This document shows, piece by piece, positions 51,951 to 63,459 of a DNA stretch of 64,000 bases (position 1 is its first letter; every line of letters starts with the position of its first letter). The DNA is from Symsagittifera roscoffensis. Taxonomy: Eukaryota; Xenacoelomorpha; Acoela; Convolutidae. The notes beneath the pieces were generated by a model that saw nothing but the letters and a program-made list of their open reading frames with translations, was not told where the DNA came from and made no database searches. Location: NCBI RefSeq assembly GCF_963678635.1, contig NC_087069.1:51036938-51100937 (forward strand), in the 5' to 3' direction. Position numbers and translations under genes: made by a program.

Positions 51951-53935
51951 TGAACGATTACAACTATACTCAAACATACATACCCCACCAAACATATAGA
52001 GCTGCATACTTGTAAACATAAAAAACATAAACACATTTTCATAACTTGCAAACTTAAATGCATACTCACAAAAATAGTCATACGTATTTTATTACATACA
52101 TACGTTCATTCATAAACATTTAAATACTTACATAAGGTTAATCATAGAAACTTACATACAAAAACATTGACATACATATTTACTGAATACAAACATACAT
52201 ACATGTATACATACGCACAAACTTACATAAACACATACATACATACGTACATACTTGCATACATAGATACATACAGACGTACTTACATATAAACATACAA
52301 TTTTAAAGTTACTTAGAGACATTCATACAACCATACATACAAAATTACATACATATATGCGAAAATACTTCCATACATATAAACATTCAAAATGAAGTCT
52401 TACATAAAGGTATGAACACAAACGTACATAGTCTTATACATAAGAAGAATGCAAATAAACTACCTTACATACATAAATTTACATACTTGCGTACATACTT
52501 TTAAACCTGCAATCATTTATACGAAAAGTTTTGCTTATACACATGCAAAGATTTTGACTTAATATTTCTGCTGACCTTTAAAGTAGAACCACATTTAAAC
52601 ACACAAACTAGCTCACATTCACTTCACACTTTCAAGACAAATATGTACACACATTCAGACAAAAAGATTCAGGCATTACAGACTGGCATTCATACGTCTT
52701 TACATACAATCATATAAACGTGCCTTTCATACTCATATACGAAAATGCATAATTACCTGCCTACAAACAGACATGGATCGTACTTTACAAGCATGCAACG
52801 ACTCCTGTGTACACACTTTCCTTTTAAACAGACATAAAACTTCAATCATAAATTTGTACAATTTTCAAACAAGCAAATTTCCTAAATGATTTTAAACTGA
52901 AAAACATATATTGATACAAATTAATTGCTGGTCTTCATTCGCTCAATCAAGCGGACATGCAGTCATGAGTTTTTCTTACATAAAAACGTACAAATATACA
53001 TAACTTCTAAATACTCAAATGAATACACACAACTAGTATGTACATACATGATTAATTACATTTATACATGCAAAAAGTTGTACACTTCTACATAGATACA
53101 TCATTTATATAATTAGACACACACGCAAGTTTTGCTAAGACACATGCATAGATTTTACTTATTAGTTCTGCTGACCTTTAAAATACAACCACATGTAGAC
53201 ACACAAATCAAATTATATTCACTTCACACTTTCAAGACAAATATATACAAACATTCAGACAAAAAGAATCACTCATTTTATACTGGCATTCATACGTCTT
53301 TACATACAATCAAATAAACATGCCTTTCAAACTCATATACGAATATGCATAAGTACTTGCCTAAAAACATACATTGATACAAAATATCTGCTTGTATTCA
53401 TTCACTCAATCAAGCGGACAAACAGTCAAGAGTTCTTACTTACATAAAAACTTACAAAGTTACATAACTTCTAAATAATCAAATGAATACACAAAATTAG
53501 TATTACATATAGTAGAATACAAATAGTAGAATACAGTATAACAAATAGCAGAATACACACAAGTATAACTAATAGTAGAATACACACAAGTATAACAATT
53601 AGTAGAATACACACAAATGAATATAACTTGATTAATTACCTTTATACATGCAAAAAGTTGTACACTTTTACTTAGATACATACAGTTTACATGAAAACAC
53701 ACATACACAAAGCATATGTGTGTACATATATACTATGCATATAGTATTTTGTCAAACCTTCAAGAAAAACTATAATACTAGTAAAAATCAAGTTGGGTTA
53801 TAGTTATTCTTCTAGTTACAATTGTTTTGGTTTACAAGCGCATAGGGTACTCATACATACAAACACATCAACTCGCATACATACACGCATACACTAAAGA
53901 TATTTACTTGCACTTGCCTATAAACACAAATATAA
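51951..53935. repeat. ACAT/CATA-rich degenerate satellite
   Basis: About 2 kb dominated by ACATACAT units in the + orientation with many substitutions. Within it, a block of about 590 bases is present twice (roughly 52480-53070 and 53070-53660), recognisable by GCTGACCTTTAAAGTAGAA / GCTGACCTTTAAAATACAA and by CAATCAAGCGGACA. Short frames such as 53132-53317 are composition artefacts. Confidence 0.85.
53505..53625. repeat. Tandem TAGTAGAATACACACAAG units
   Basis: Four to five units of about 27-30 bases (AGTAGAATACACACAAGTAT, TATAACAATTAGTAGAATAC) inside the second 590-base block; absent from the first, so they expanded after that duplication. Confidence 0.7.
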
Positions 53936-55941
53936 TCATTACGTTTTATAAATATATTCAAATACAGTCAAACCTACATACACAATTTGATTTTACAATG
54001 CAAACGTCGCAAGCAGAGATTTCCAAAGAAATGCCAGTTTTCAGCCAAGTCATCTGCACAAATTAGCAATTTTTTTCATCTTTAAAAAAATAAAAAATGG
54101 TGTAAAAACATTTTTAAATATGTATGTTGATCTCCCAAACGAGTTTTCCAACGGTATCCAATTTCAAGTCAAAATTGACCAGTGAGTCATGAGAAGCGCT
54201 TTTAGTGGTCAGAAGAAAAAACCAAGGCTTACTAACTTGCATAGGACGGGAAAGTTTCAAAACAAATTGTTGAAAGTTTTTTTTTGAACGGTCCGAATAG
54301 AGTTTTTTGACATATCAAAATTGCTTTCAATTAATTATTTAGTTTTCTAAAAAAATTTTAAGACCGTTGAAATTTTGATTCGAAACAAAAATTTTAGCCA
54401 GTGTTCTAAAAATTGTAACCTTTTTTTATAAAACTTTGTTTTTTGATTCATTTGTTTGTTCTGTAGTTTGATATATCTCCAGTTGACGTTTAGGCTGCAG
54501 GTTTAACCGTACACCAAAGTACATTGACTAGAGTTGCACATTATGTTGTTTTCTCGCTAAACCAACAAAAAAAAATTTTTTTTTGAAAAAACATATTCAG
54601 TTCTGAAAAAGCTACTTAATACAGGTTCAACTGTTCTTTTTTCATCTTTTTCCCCCGTATACATGCAATATCGATAGTTAGTTAGAGCTATAGTATGTTA
54701 GAAAATAATCTTTTAACTTTGATAAAACTAACGGTAAAGGGTATAATTTAGAGAAAACAAAAGTTGTTCTAAGCTGACATCAACTCAATTTTTCAGTAAT
54801 ATAGAAAACTTTCAGTTAATTTTTAATTTTGTGCAAAATTAACAACCCAATCTTCTTTTGCGATTTTGATTTCCTAGAACGAACGTTTTTTAGACATGAA
54901 TCTAATTGAAACACAAATTTTTTATAAGTTTAAAGAATTAAGAGCAAAAAAAACAGCACAAAACACAAAAGAGACTGAAAGTTTTTCAATTGACGCCAGG
55001 TATAACAGAGACTGATGCGTTCCGATCCTTTTTCTTGTTTTGTGCGAGCAACTGGCGTTTACATTTGGCTATATAGGTTGTCTGCCTACTGCGCCAAGGA
55101 CTCACTGTTAGACTGATTTCTGCAATGAGAGTAACAAGGTGAAGCTGGTGGCTTCCTTTCCAGGCCGACTTGGGCCTCTCGACTTCAAGGGAAGATCCAA
55201 TTTGTCTCTACGAAAGAGGAATGCGCTCATAAGGAGATGAGTATATCTAGATCTTTGATTCGCATAAATTTGGCTATTTGCGCTGAATCGATGTTATAAA
55301 CTCCGATAATCAAAAATTCATCCTTTCTGATGGCCTTTTAACCATATTTTTAAAAGATATAATTGGAATAAGATAACCTAAAATGGAAAATATGTAATTT
55401 AGAGTGATCCAATAATCATTAATTGAATTTAATTGTTGTCTAACAAGGAAAGAAAATCTCCGTGAGCAGTCGTGTCAAAAATAGTACGTTCTTGAGCGGA
55501 ATCAGTCAAAACTTACACATACAGTTTTTTAAAGTTTTGCGGTAGGGGAGAACAAACATTGAACTGAAACGGGTAAAATTATGAATCAAATGATGAAAGC
55601 AAGCGCCTGCCGAGGCGCTGTTAATGCGCTAAAAACAGAGCAAGTCTTATCATGAATTGGAAATGCAATAGCTGATAAATTTTGTATAATCAGGACCACA
55701 TCTTTTCTAACTTTTGATAGTAATTTTATCGACTTTTCATCAAATTGAACAGTTTTGGACAAGTAATAAAACACAGCATAGTTTTGGGCTCACATTCATA
55801 TCCTATACTCAGCGGCTAATCTAAAATGAATTCATAAATTTCCCTATTTTGATTGAGGTTTATGATTGGATATAGATGTCAGTCCACAACCAGAAAGATT
55901 TTCAAAGAGAAACCCTTTACATTTTAACCTGATTTACTCTT
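53936..55941. other. Non-coding stretch before the second gap
   Basis: AT-rich with no gene. A more GC-rich patch at about 55010-55240 includes, on the minus strand, TTGGCGCAGTAGGCAG (55082-55097), similar to a tRNA A box, but no clean B box or cloverleaf follows. Confidence 0.5.
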
Positions 55942-56141
55942 NNNNNNNNNNNNNNNNNNNNNNNNNNNNNNNNNNNNNNNNNNNNNNNNNNNNNNNNNNN
56001 NNNNNNNNNNNNNNNNNNNNNNNNNNNNNNNNNNNNNNNNNNNNNNNNNNNNNNNNNNNNNNNNNNNNNNNNNNNNNNNNNNNNNNNNNNNNNNNNNNNN
56101 NNNNNNNNNNNNNNNNNNNNNNNNNNNNNNNNNNNNNNNNN
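55942..56141. other. Assembly gap (200 N)
   Basis: Exactly 200 N, the same placeholder length as at 4805-5004. It falls near the start of Polinton copy C, so that element's left part may be lost or displaced. Confidence 0.99.
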
Positions 56142-56149
56142 TAGAGGTA

Positions 56150-57295
56150 ACTAGGCGTACTGAAGATATTGATAATGAACATTTACGATTAAGAGTGTTT
56201 TCAACCACGGAAAAAAGTCATTTTTCAAACACAATAATGAACGCTACGTCGTATTTCTTGAGAGGGCAAAGAAAGAATTAATTTTCAAAGAACAATTTTA
56301 TTTGAGTGAGCTTCAAAAAATCACTTGGTGCATTTCTACAAAACAAAAGTATGGTACTGTGAGAGATTTTTAAAATGATGATTATGAAAACAAATTCAAC
56401 TACTTGTTTGATTTCAACTGAATATGGGTTGATAAAGACTTGGAGTGAAAAAATCCGTCTATGTTTCAAAAAGCTATCAAAATACAAAAAACATCTTGTG
56501 GTTTAATTGATTATTTACCACTGATATCTTAATGAGTCTAAATGGTATCTTCAGGGTCACTTTTGTTTCCATTGAATTGGAATTCAGCAGGTTGAAGAGA
56601 TGTTGAAAAAAAAATAAACAATGAGATTGCAAAAAATCTGGGTAACTCCTATTGATTTGAAAACAATTCACGAAACTTATACGTCTTCGAAACAAATTTA
56701 TCCCGATGATTCTAACCGAGGAAACTTTTTTTTAGCTAAATGTTCTCGGTTTTCCGTTAGGTCTGATAATCTTAACTACGACATTTTAATTAAGTTGAGA
56801 CCTTGTGGTGGCTTGATTGAAATTGATAACTCTTCCTTGGACAATGATTGAAAAATTCCAAAAAATTTTGATTGCACGCTATTTTACACGATGCGGCAGG
56901 ATTTATACACGAGTTTTACCAAAAGGGTCCAAGATACTGTATCATATTGCCCTGGGACTGCAACAACAGCTTATTGGGTCATTTGAGTGGAGGAGCGTTC
57001 TGCCTTTTCGTTAGGTTGAAAAAACCAGAAGTTTATCATTTACTAGAATGCTAAGTGAGAGATCAGTTGTGTTTGACATTGAAGGCTTTCGTTACAAGAA
57101 AAACGCCTTTGTGGTTAAAGAGTTAGCAAAAACAACTTCAGACTATTGCGACCGACTCATTTGTTTTTAACTCCAGTGAACTTCAAAATACTACCCAAGC
57201 TCGAACAAAAAAGCCTTTTACTGGTTAACAAAGTATTTACCCGGTCTCCATTGGGAAAACAGTAATTACCTTTACATAACCTTGAATCAAATACT
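56150..57295 (+). pseudogene. Unrecognised Polinton protein X, copy C
   Basis: Readable parts are YVVFLERAKKELIFKEQFY and STKQKYGTV, IHETYTSSKQIYPDDSN, and the best segment at 56872-57054 (AILHDAAGFIHEFYQKGPR, DCNNSLLGHLSGGAFCLF, LKKPEVYHLLEC). The last part, HWENSNYLYITLN-like, ends where the Gypsy fragment begins, so the C-terminal piece seen in A is missing. Stops at several points. Function not recognised. Confidence 0.5.
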
Positions 57296-57479
57296 TGGGC
57301 AAATGACAACTGTCACCGGATCAACTGAAAGAGGCGGACAGCAAGCTACTATCATTCTGGCAGTTGATTTGGGGAGAGTCAAACACTACAGGAAACTTTG
57401 ATCGATAACTAGTGGCAGCAACAGAGGAGAATGTACCAGTACCAATCAGCATCTCGCTGGCTCATCCAGATGAGAGAAA

Positions 57480-58370
57480 ATGGGCGATGTGCAGGTAATT
57501 GAAGTGGATCTAAGGACCACAGAAGAAATGGAGGATAACCAAGAGTTGTGCGCGATAGAACCACCCATAAAGGTCAATAGACAGAAAAAAAGAACAGAAG
57601 CTGCAAAGGCAGCAACGGAAAATACATTAGACAACTTTTCCAAATTGTTCGACAAAATTCTCCTAGCAGAACTGACCTCGGAGTACACCTGGATGGACCG
57701 GTTCAGACAAGTCATAGAACGTGGATACAAACAAGAATTCGTGTTGATGGGACCGTATACTAATCCGCTGTGGTCAAAGATGGTTGTGAAAGAGGACTGC
57801 ATAATGTTGAATAACAGCTTTGCAGCACCACTTCAACTGAGACAGGTAGTGCTCAAGCAAATCCATCGGGGTAATCTAGGTCAAGAAGCCATGCTGGGGG
57901 TCTCACAATACCTGTGGTGGCCGCATATGCACAAGGGCATAGTGAATCTCGCGGAAGAGTGTCGTAGTTGCACCAGATATGGTAAGAACAAAAAATATCT
58001 CATTCCGAAAAACGAATCAAATTCGCTTCCACTGCTTACGCAGCCGGGCCAAGAAGTGTATTTCGATTATGCGGGAGCGTTAGAAAGCCACAGGTGGAAC
58101 GTTCTGCCTTCTAGTAGCTCTAGATCGATTCTCGAAATTTCTTTCGCTAAAAATAACTAAATCAACAAGTGGAAAGTGTACAGTAAAATTTTTTCGCCCC
58201 TACATAGACACAGAGTGCACTCCGGAATCGATACGAACTGACCAATTTTTTGGGTTTAGAGGGAAAACACTCGGAACTTTTTGTGTTCAGCACAATTTTG
58301 AACAGAAATTATGTCCCGTGGGTGACCATCGCAGTTGCGGACTAGTAGAACGAGCTTTTCAAACAAAAAA
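57480..58370 (+). pseudogene. Gypsy integrase, better-preserved copy
   Basis: The longest open frame of this family in the window (57480-58160, 226 codons). It holds EVDLRTTEEMEDNQELCAI, KIHRGNLGQ with H-x4 to H, then CRSCTRYGK, an intact C-x2-C zinc-binding pair of the HHCC domain. EVYFDYAGALESH carries the first catalytic Asp. The frame breaks soon after, and the Glu block (HRSCGLVERAFQ type) lies near 58325-58355 in another frame. Confidence 0.75.
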
Positions 58371-58560
58371 AAAACAAAAACTCAGGGTAATAATTTAGGA
58401 GAAAATAAACAACCAACCAAACTGTGTCTTAGTAATAAAGCAGAAAAATGTTCAAATATCTCGATTACAGGCATAATTTGGCAGACTTCCAAAAAATGAA
58501 TTTAAGATCCTACGTGACAAATTTATAACTAACTATGACTATTCAGACTAACAGCACTTG

Positions 58561-58998
58561 GAACGATCAGCTTTGACGTCGTCACAGCTAAAACGAAGGA
58601 TTGACCAAGCCCAGGAGAGTCTGAAGATAGTCAAAAAGGGGGAGCTCAGCAGAAACATTTGCACACTGTACAAGCAGCAAGTGCAATCAGATCGGGACCG
58701 TCAGTGAGCTAAAGCACTCAAGGAGCTACTGGAGGCAAACGCCCGTTGGAATGAGGAGCGTAGAGATGCAGCGAAAATCAGCATCCGAAGAATAGTCGAC
58801 GCAACTGGACAGCCAAATCTGGAACTCCAGAAAGAAATGATTTACTCGTGGGAAACGAGATTCAAAGAAGCTTAAGATAAGGAAAATACGCAGTCTCCGA
58901 AAAAGACAACTTTGCGTAAAGACGAAATACGAAAGAGCGGTCAAGTGCTCACAAAACCGCTAAAGGGGGAATATCAACAGATACAGGCTGGATGTTAA
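58561..58998 (+). pseudogene. Coiled-coil protein remnant inside the Gypsy fragment
   Basis: One frame of 146 codons (58561 to TAA 58996-58998 region) broken only by TGA 58705-58707 and TAA 58873-58875. It is rich in Lys/Glu/Gln: SSQLKRRIDQAQESLKIVK, LYKQQVQSDRDRQ, ALKELLEANARWNEERRD, ISIRRIVDATGQPNLELQK, then a Lys/Ser-rich end. Heptad-like patterns suggest a coiled coil, perhaps Gag-like or an extra ORF. It is absent from the left-edge copy. GC content and codon use are higher than in the Polinton genes around it. Confidence 0.45.
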
Positions 58999-59378
58999 AA
59001 ACGTCGGCAGGTTCAATTTACAGAAAAAATGATATCGCTCAAGCTACAACAGGACAAAACGCGGTTATTCTATAACAGGACAAAACGCGGGTCAAAAAAA
59101 GCGGAACCACAAAAGAAGCTGCGGAGAATCAGTTGCTCAAAAATTTTGAAGAAATCGGTTCGGATGAAGAACTGCCACGGGCTGTGAAACTGGTAGACTT
59201 TGTGAATCCGGCTGATTTGTTCCAGCAGAGCCAATCAATCATAAACTCAAAACCTCGCCATCAAGCGGGCAAAACCAAACACACCGAGCCCTAGTTCGAT
59301 ACCGGGACCAAAAACCAGGAAAAAGTCGCAAGACGACCAGTTAGAAATATTGACCAAACAAACTACTTCTGCAACTAG

Positions 59379-59654
59379 ATGGTGACTCCAGAAAGTGATA
59401 TTAAAATTTCAATAACAAGAATAGAGCGTATTGATTGCAGTGGCCAGATTGTTCAGAGGAAGGAGCAAGTAATAATTTCCGAAGAAGAGTTGTCTATTTA
59501 AAAGAGATTTTTTCCACTTGTTGATCAATTTATATTATTCCAGAGATTCAAGTTTATCATAAATGTTAGCCAGCAAGCAATGAGTATATCTTCCCGAACT
59601 ATTCCTAGTACTCAAACGTCAGCCAGGAGCTCAGATGGATCTAAACAGCAGTGA
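59379..59654 (+). pseudogene. Small Polinton protein, copy C
   Basis: ATG 59379 starts MVTPESDIKISITRIERI, extending some ten codons beyond the first ATG of copy A, with IISEEELSI and a TAA near 59499, then the Ser/Thr-rich end STQTSARSSDGSKQQ to TGA 59652-59654. This copy indicates the original start of the gene. Confidence 0.5.
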
Positions 59655-59881
59655 ATTGCCAGATGAGATTAAGACGATTGTGAAAAACAATACTGTGAAG
59701 AAAAAAAGGTACTACAAAAAACTGAAAATATCCCAACTGAAAACGTTCTAGAAATGCATGGCATAAATGATAGAGATTTCACACGTTATGAAATTTTGTA
59801 CTGTGGTCAATACTAAACTAACAAGCTTCATTTACAGTGAGAAAAAATCTAACTCAGTCCGTAGAATAACTCGTTTCTCAA

Positions 59882-60155
59882 ATGTCAGAAGCAACAGCAG
59901 CAGTAGACGAACCTGACGCAACAATAGTAACAGACGAGAAAAACAGGCAAAAACAAAACATGGAAATTTTGTAACAAAGTAACTCTACTTAGTTCTGAAG
60001 TAGTTTTTGTTGCGCAAATGGTAGTAATTCTAATTTTACTAACTTTCTGCATTCTCAAACTTTCTTTCACTAAATTAAGTTGCGAAGAAACGTCAATTTG
60101 GATCTCGATTTTATCAGGCTTGGTCGGTTACATACTACCAAACCCAAGGATACGA
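59882..60155 (+). pseudogene. One-pass membrane protein, copy C
   Basis: ATG 59882 opens MSEATAAVDEPDATIVTD. A frame break is followed by a hydrophobic part (VVILILLTFCILKL) and KLSCEETSIWISILSGLV-like text, then LPNPRI-like sequence. Overlap with the ATPase start is lost because the ATG reads ACG. Confidence 0.5.
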
Positions 60156-60840
60156 ATAAAGTGGTTGATATTTCGACAAGAATTTTCATGGCGATAGTGG
60201 GACCTTCAGGATCCGGGGAAACTGAGTTAGTTTTGAAACTTTTGATGTAAAATATTTTTTACTCTAAATAACGAACCGTTATATATCTTTACAAAGAGAT
60301 GCAACCTGCATTCTCAGCAAAAATGTCATCTCGCGAAGTGAAAATGAAGTTCAACGGTTTCGAATCTGTGAGAAATTTAGAAAATGTGCTTCTAGTTTTA
60401 GATGATTCATGTGAAGACATCTATAATGACAAGGAACTTGTTAGATTAGCGACAGAGCGTAGACATAGAAGGATAGATGTAATATAAGTTATCCATAACT
60501 TGTTTCAACAAACTTGATGGTCGCGTACGATTGATTTGATCACTTCACACATCATTTTGTTCAAAAAGCCTCGTGACATTCACTAACTAGATCAATCAGG
60601 AAGACAATTGATTGCATGAAAAACTTTGAGAAGATGTTACGAGTTAGCTACCAGAGACTCTTTTGGACATCTTCTAATCAACTTGGAACCCCGTACATCA
60701 TTTTGTTTGAGTTTTTGTTCAAATATCACGCGGCCTGGTCCAACAGTTTTGATTTTAACCTTATCCAAAGCAGAACCTATTCGATCACAAAAGAAAAAGA
60801 AAGACGTATCTGCTCTGCGGCATATGTTACAACTGAAACA
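60152..60840 (+). pseudogene. Packaging ATPase, copy C (Walker A lysine lost)
   Basis: Walker A reads GPSGSGET (60199-60222) with Glu in place of the catalytic Lys (GAA 60217-60219). The open part 60299-60487 contains NVLLVLDDSCEDIYNDKEL (Walker B) and RLATERRHRRI. Later frames read HNLFQQT, RTIDLITSHIILFKKPRD and CYELATRDSFGHLLINLEP (60626 on). Start codon ACG instead of ATG. Confidence 0.75.
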
Positions 60841-61742
60841 TGACCAGCTAAGACGATTAATTAGAAAAACTTCAAATCGCGAGATCGCAACACTTTTTTG
60901 TGAATGTTTGCTCAATGTAGTCAATGGAAACGTAACCTTTAAAATCAAATGATTAGATGATTGTTTTGAGTAAAGAAGGCTTCCATTTAGTGCGACAAGT
61001 ACTTCATATTTGTTAAAAGTACCTCAGAACTTAGTTATGACTGCTGTAGAATTCATTCTAATTCCGAAAAACTTATATGTTAAAGAGCAGCCACATGCTG
61101 CACGTGTTCTTCAAGATAATAATGTTCAACACAAAAACGTTCAACTATCCCACTTTAACCCAGTTACCTCCTTAAACTAGTAAGACTACCGCAACGAAGG
61201 AAAAATTTACGGAAAATGTTGAGCCCCAACAAAACAGCTTAAACGGTTACCGGACGACAAAGAAGTACCGGTCAAACGTGATAAAGTGGAAATATTAGAA
61301 GAAAAAAATGATAGAAAGACCAAACGTATTTTAAGACAGTTACAAGTATTAAAAGACAAAAAATTTGTTAGAGCAAAAACCATACTTGAAAACATAGAAA
61401 ATTCGGAACGAGTAACCATAAACCGTGATAATGAGGATATATGTAGATAAAGTACCAAGAGGACTGAAAGCTGCCATATTTTTATACGATATACAACAAT
61501 CAACGAAAAAATTACACAATCCGTCTTTCATTATTTATTTAACTGATCTCAACTTGACTGAAAACCTAATAATAAATCGGAATAACAAACACGCTGTTCA
61601 GTCAGCGTCTATTAACGATCAAGAGAAACAAGAACCCGGACCCTCAAGAGCCCGCTCAACATCGCCCACTTGGCAGGAAAAAAGTAGTGCAAACCTTGAG
61701 AGACGTAAGAACACAAACAAAGAAAACACAAGCTTTCGCTGA
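60841..61742 (+). pseudogene. Linker protein, copy C, fused to integrase C-terminal half
   Basis: Begins with DQLRRLIRKTSNREIATLF, CECLLNVVNGNV and continues through PKNLYVKEQPHAARVLQDN, HFNPVTSLN, then basic/charged sequence KVEILEEKNDRKTKRILRQ, with 61425-61742 open (VPRGLKAAIFLYDIQQSTK, SRARSTSPTWQEKSSANLE). The integrase catalytic core expected before 61730 is missing. The segment at 61270-61700 has no counterpart in A or B. Confidence 0.4.
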
Positions 61743-62184
61743 GATAAATATCCGTTCCATGAAAAATCTAATTTATAAATACTTGGAGCATATATGGACA
61801 TTCTCATACATTGAATATTTGCAAGATTTTGTCAGAGCAATTAATTCGAGGAAATCGTGTCACAAACTGTGTACCAAATAAAATAACTAAAAGAGATGAT
61901 CCTCGCGTGATTTCATTAAGAGCAGAACAGTCATTGAAATTAATTCGACGTCCAAAGCTTTATGTTGGTGATTATGTTAGACTCGCCAAAGTATACATAC
62001 CTTTTCGCAAGGGTTACAAACAATCGTTCATCGAGTTCACAATCATTCAAATGTTTGAAGTTTTTGACATACCAACACGAAATCCTCCAACTACAACTTG
62101 ATTGATTTTAACAGAGAACCGATTGAGAGAAAACTTTACGAGTCTGAACTAATTCGCGTTCTGGAGAAGGACAATCAAGACTGA
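61725..62184 (+). pseudogene. Polinton integrase C-terminal half, copy C
   Basis: From AFAEINIRSMKNLIYKYLE (start of the Glu block) through NRVTNCVPNKITKRDDPRV, RRPKLYVGDYVRLAKVYIP, FRKGYKQSF and RKLYESELIRVLEKDNQD to TGA 62182-62184. The zinc-binding and DD part of the core are deleted. The C-terminal GDYVR domain is the best preserved of the three copies. Confidence 0.75.
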
Positions 62185-62189
62185 GGGCA

Positions 62190-63038
62190 CTTTCAACAGC
62201 CTTCTCACCCATAATGTTCCCCCTTTCTTCACAGTTACCTAGTTTCATCTGCATCAAGGAACGTTTTTAAAGATAACACTCTGAGTGAAGAAATAACTTT
62301 GCAAGGTGAATGGAGTGTAGCTGTTACAGAAATTACCTTCCCTACTCAGATAAACAACGTAACTGACAACAACATTGTGTACTACCTAAAGACAAGCATG
62401 AAAGTTGAGAACGACAAGATCTCCAGATTTACCTTGGAGAAACAACAAAAATAACAAAAGGAGATTATATGAGCCTTGAACAAAGACTTGACGAGATTCG
62501 ACGATAGACAGAATTAGAGAAGTTGGATTAGTTAATAGATGCAATAACCAAACATTTTCATTATGGCTGCATTTTTGGTAATGTATAACTTTTTCAAGCC
62601 CGCAATTTCCTAGTCTACTTGAATTCAAAGGCGTCAGAGATGGAACTGGTTATCAAATATGTATGTTACAAACAAGGAAGCGCAAAACATAGCACAATCT
62701 CTACCCAAGATCTTTTTGCTGACTATCCCGTCGATATATGCGCTGTTACTCAGCTTATGTTTTGCTATCTTGGCATATTTCATTATCAAACAGTCGGTGA
62801 CACAAAAGCACACCTTTTACGACTCATTGATACAAATCGTCGAGTGAAAAACGGTAACGCATGTACAATTGAACCGAATCATCATAAAGTGTGTAGTAAA
62901 TTGGATTTTCAAAAACTTTTGGCTAACAAAAATTCTAATATTTCTGTGAACTTGCGCACAGAAACTGGATGACTTGTTCTTTTCGCTGGAGGGGAAAAAG
63001 TTGTTCTGACTTTGAAATTTCAAAAATTTAGCAATTGA
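62190..63038 (+). pseudogene. Polinton minor capsid protein, copy C
   Basis: Readable: LVSSASRNVFKDNTLSEEI-like start near 62240, LQGEWSVAVTEITFPTQIN, VTDNNIVYYLK, GVRDGTGYQICMLQ region, then 62619-62972 (DYPVDICAVTQLMFCYLGI, HLLRLIDTNRRVKNGNA, NLRTETG) and KVVLTLKFQKFSN to TGA 63036-63038. The N-terminal third, broken in A and B, is easier to follow here. Confidence 0.65.
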
Positions 63039-63045
63039 TCAAATT

Positions 63046-63439
63046 GGATTCATATTACCACAACCAAGCAAACCTACTATATTTTCTCGGGGCATCGTAG
63101 AAAACGAGGCAACGGCTTTAGTGCATTAATTTTGGGAAAAGGAAGGGTGGCACATCCACTGGCTCAAAAATTTGTGATCCCGCAGTTTAAAAATCGGAAA
63201 AGAACTACTTCTTCAGGCAGCTCCGGAACTGATAAAAGTTGCAACAAAAAGAAAAAATCCTACGCAATCACTCAAAAGCATCGATAGAAAAACGATCAAA
63301 AAACAAGTAGGAGGAGGAAGTAGATATCGGAAAAATTATCCGAAAATAACAACGGGGGTGAAACGAAAAACTAGACGCATCATTTCCAGAAAACGAACTG
63401 CACAGAGAAGTTGCTTCGATTTCTTTACAAGGATAATTT
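63046..63439 (+). pseudogene. Basic core-like protein, copy C
   Basis: YYHNQANLLYFLGA... frame-shifted, then GHRRKRGNGFSALILGKGR, VAHPLAQKFVIPQF, RKELLLQAAPELIKVATK, KKQVGGGSRYRKNYPKIT and KRTAQRSCFDFFTRII to TAA. It has its own stop about 20 bases before the capsid ATG, unlike A and B. Confidence 0.5.
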
Positions 63440-63459
63440 AAAAATCATAAAGGTTAAAA

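Larger units (their letters stand above)
57296..59374 (+). mobile_element. Nested fragment of the left-edge Gypsy family
   Basis: Matches 3380-4440 from ACTGTCACCGGA to GCAACTAGAT and interrupts Polinton C between protein X and the small protein. It carries about 880 bp (58363-59248) that the left-edge copy lacks. It has no LTRs or RT, so it is a truncated copy or was cut down after insertion. Confidence 0.8.

Noticed and set aside
53132-54066. Short proteins encoded by the ACAT region
   Set aside because: Open frames follow from the repeat unit and have Ile/His/Tyr-biased low complexity.
55078-55112. A tRNA gene on the minus strand (TTGGCGCAGTAGGCAG)
   Set aside because: Only an A-box-like segment is visible; no T arm or acceptor pairing could be found at a normal distance.
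55866-56208. Open frames across the second N gap
   Set aside because: Same reason; artefacts of N.
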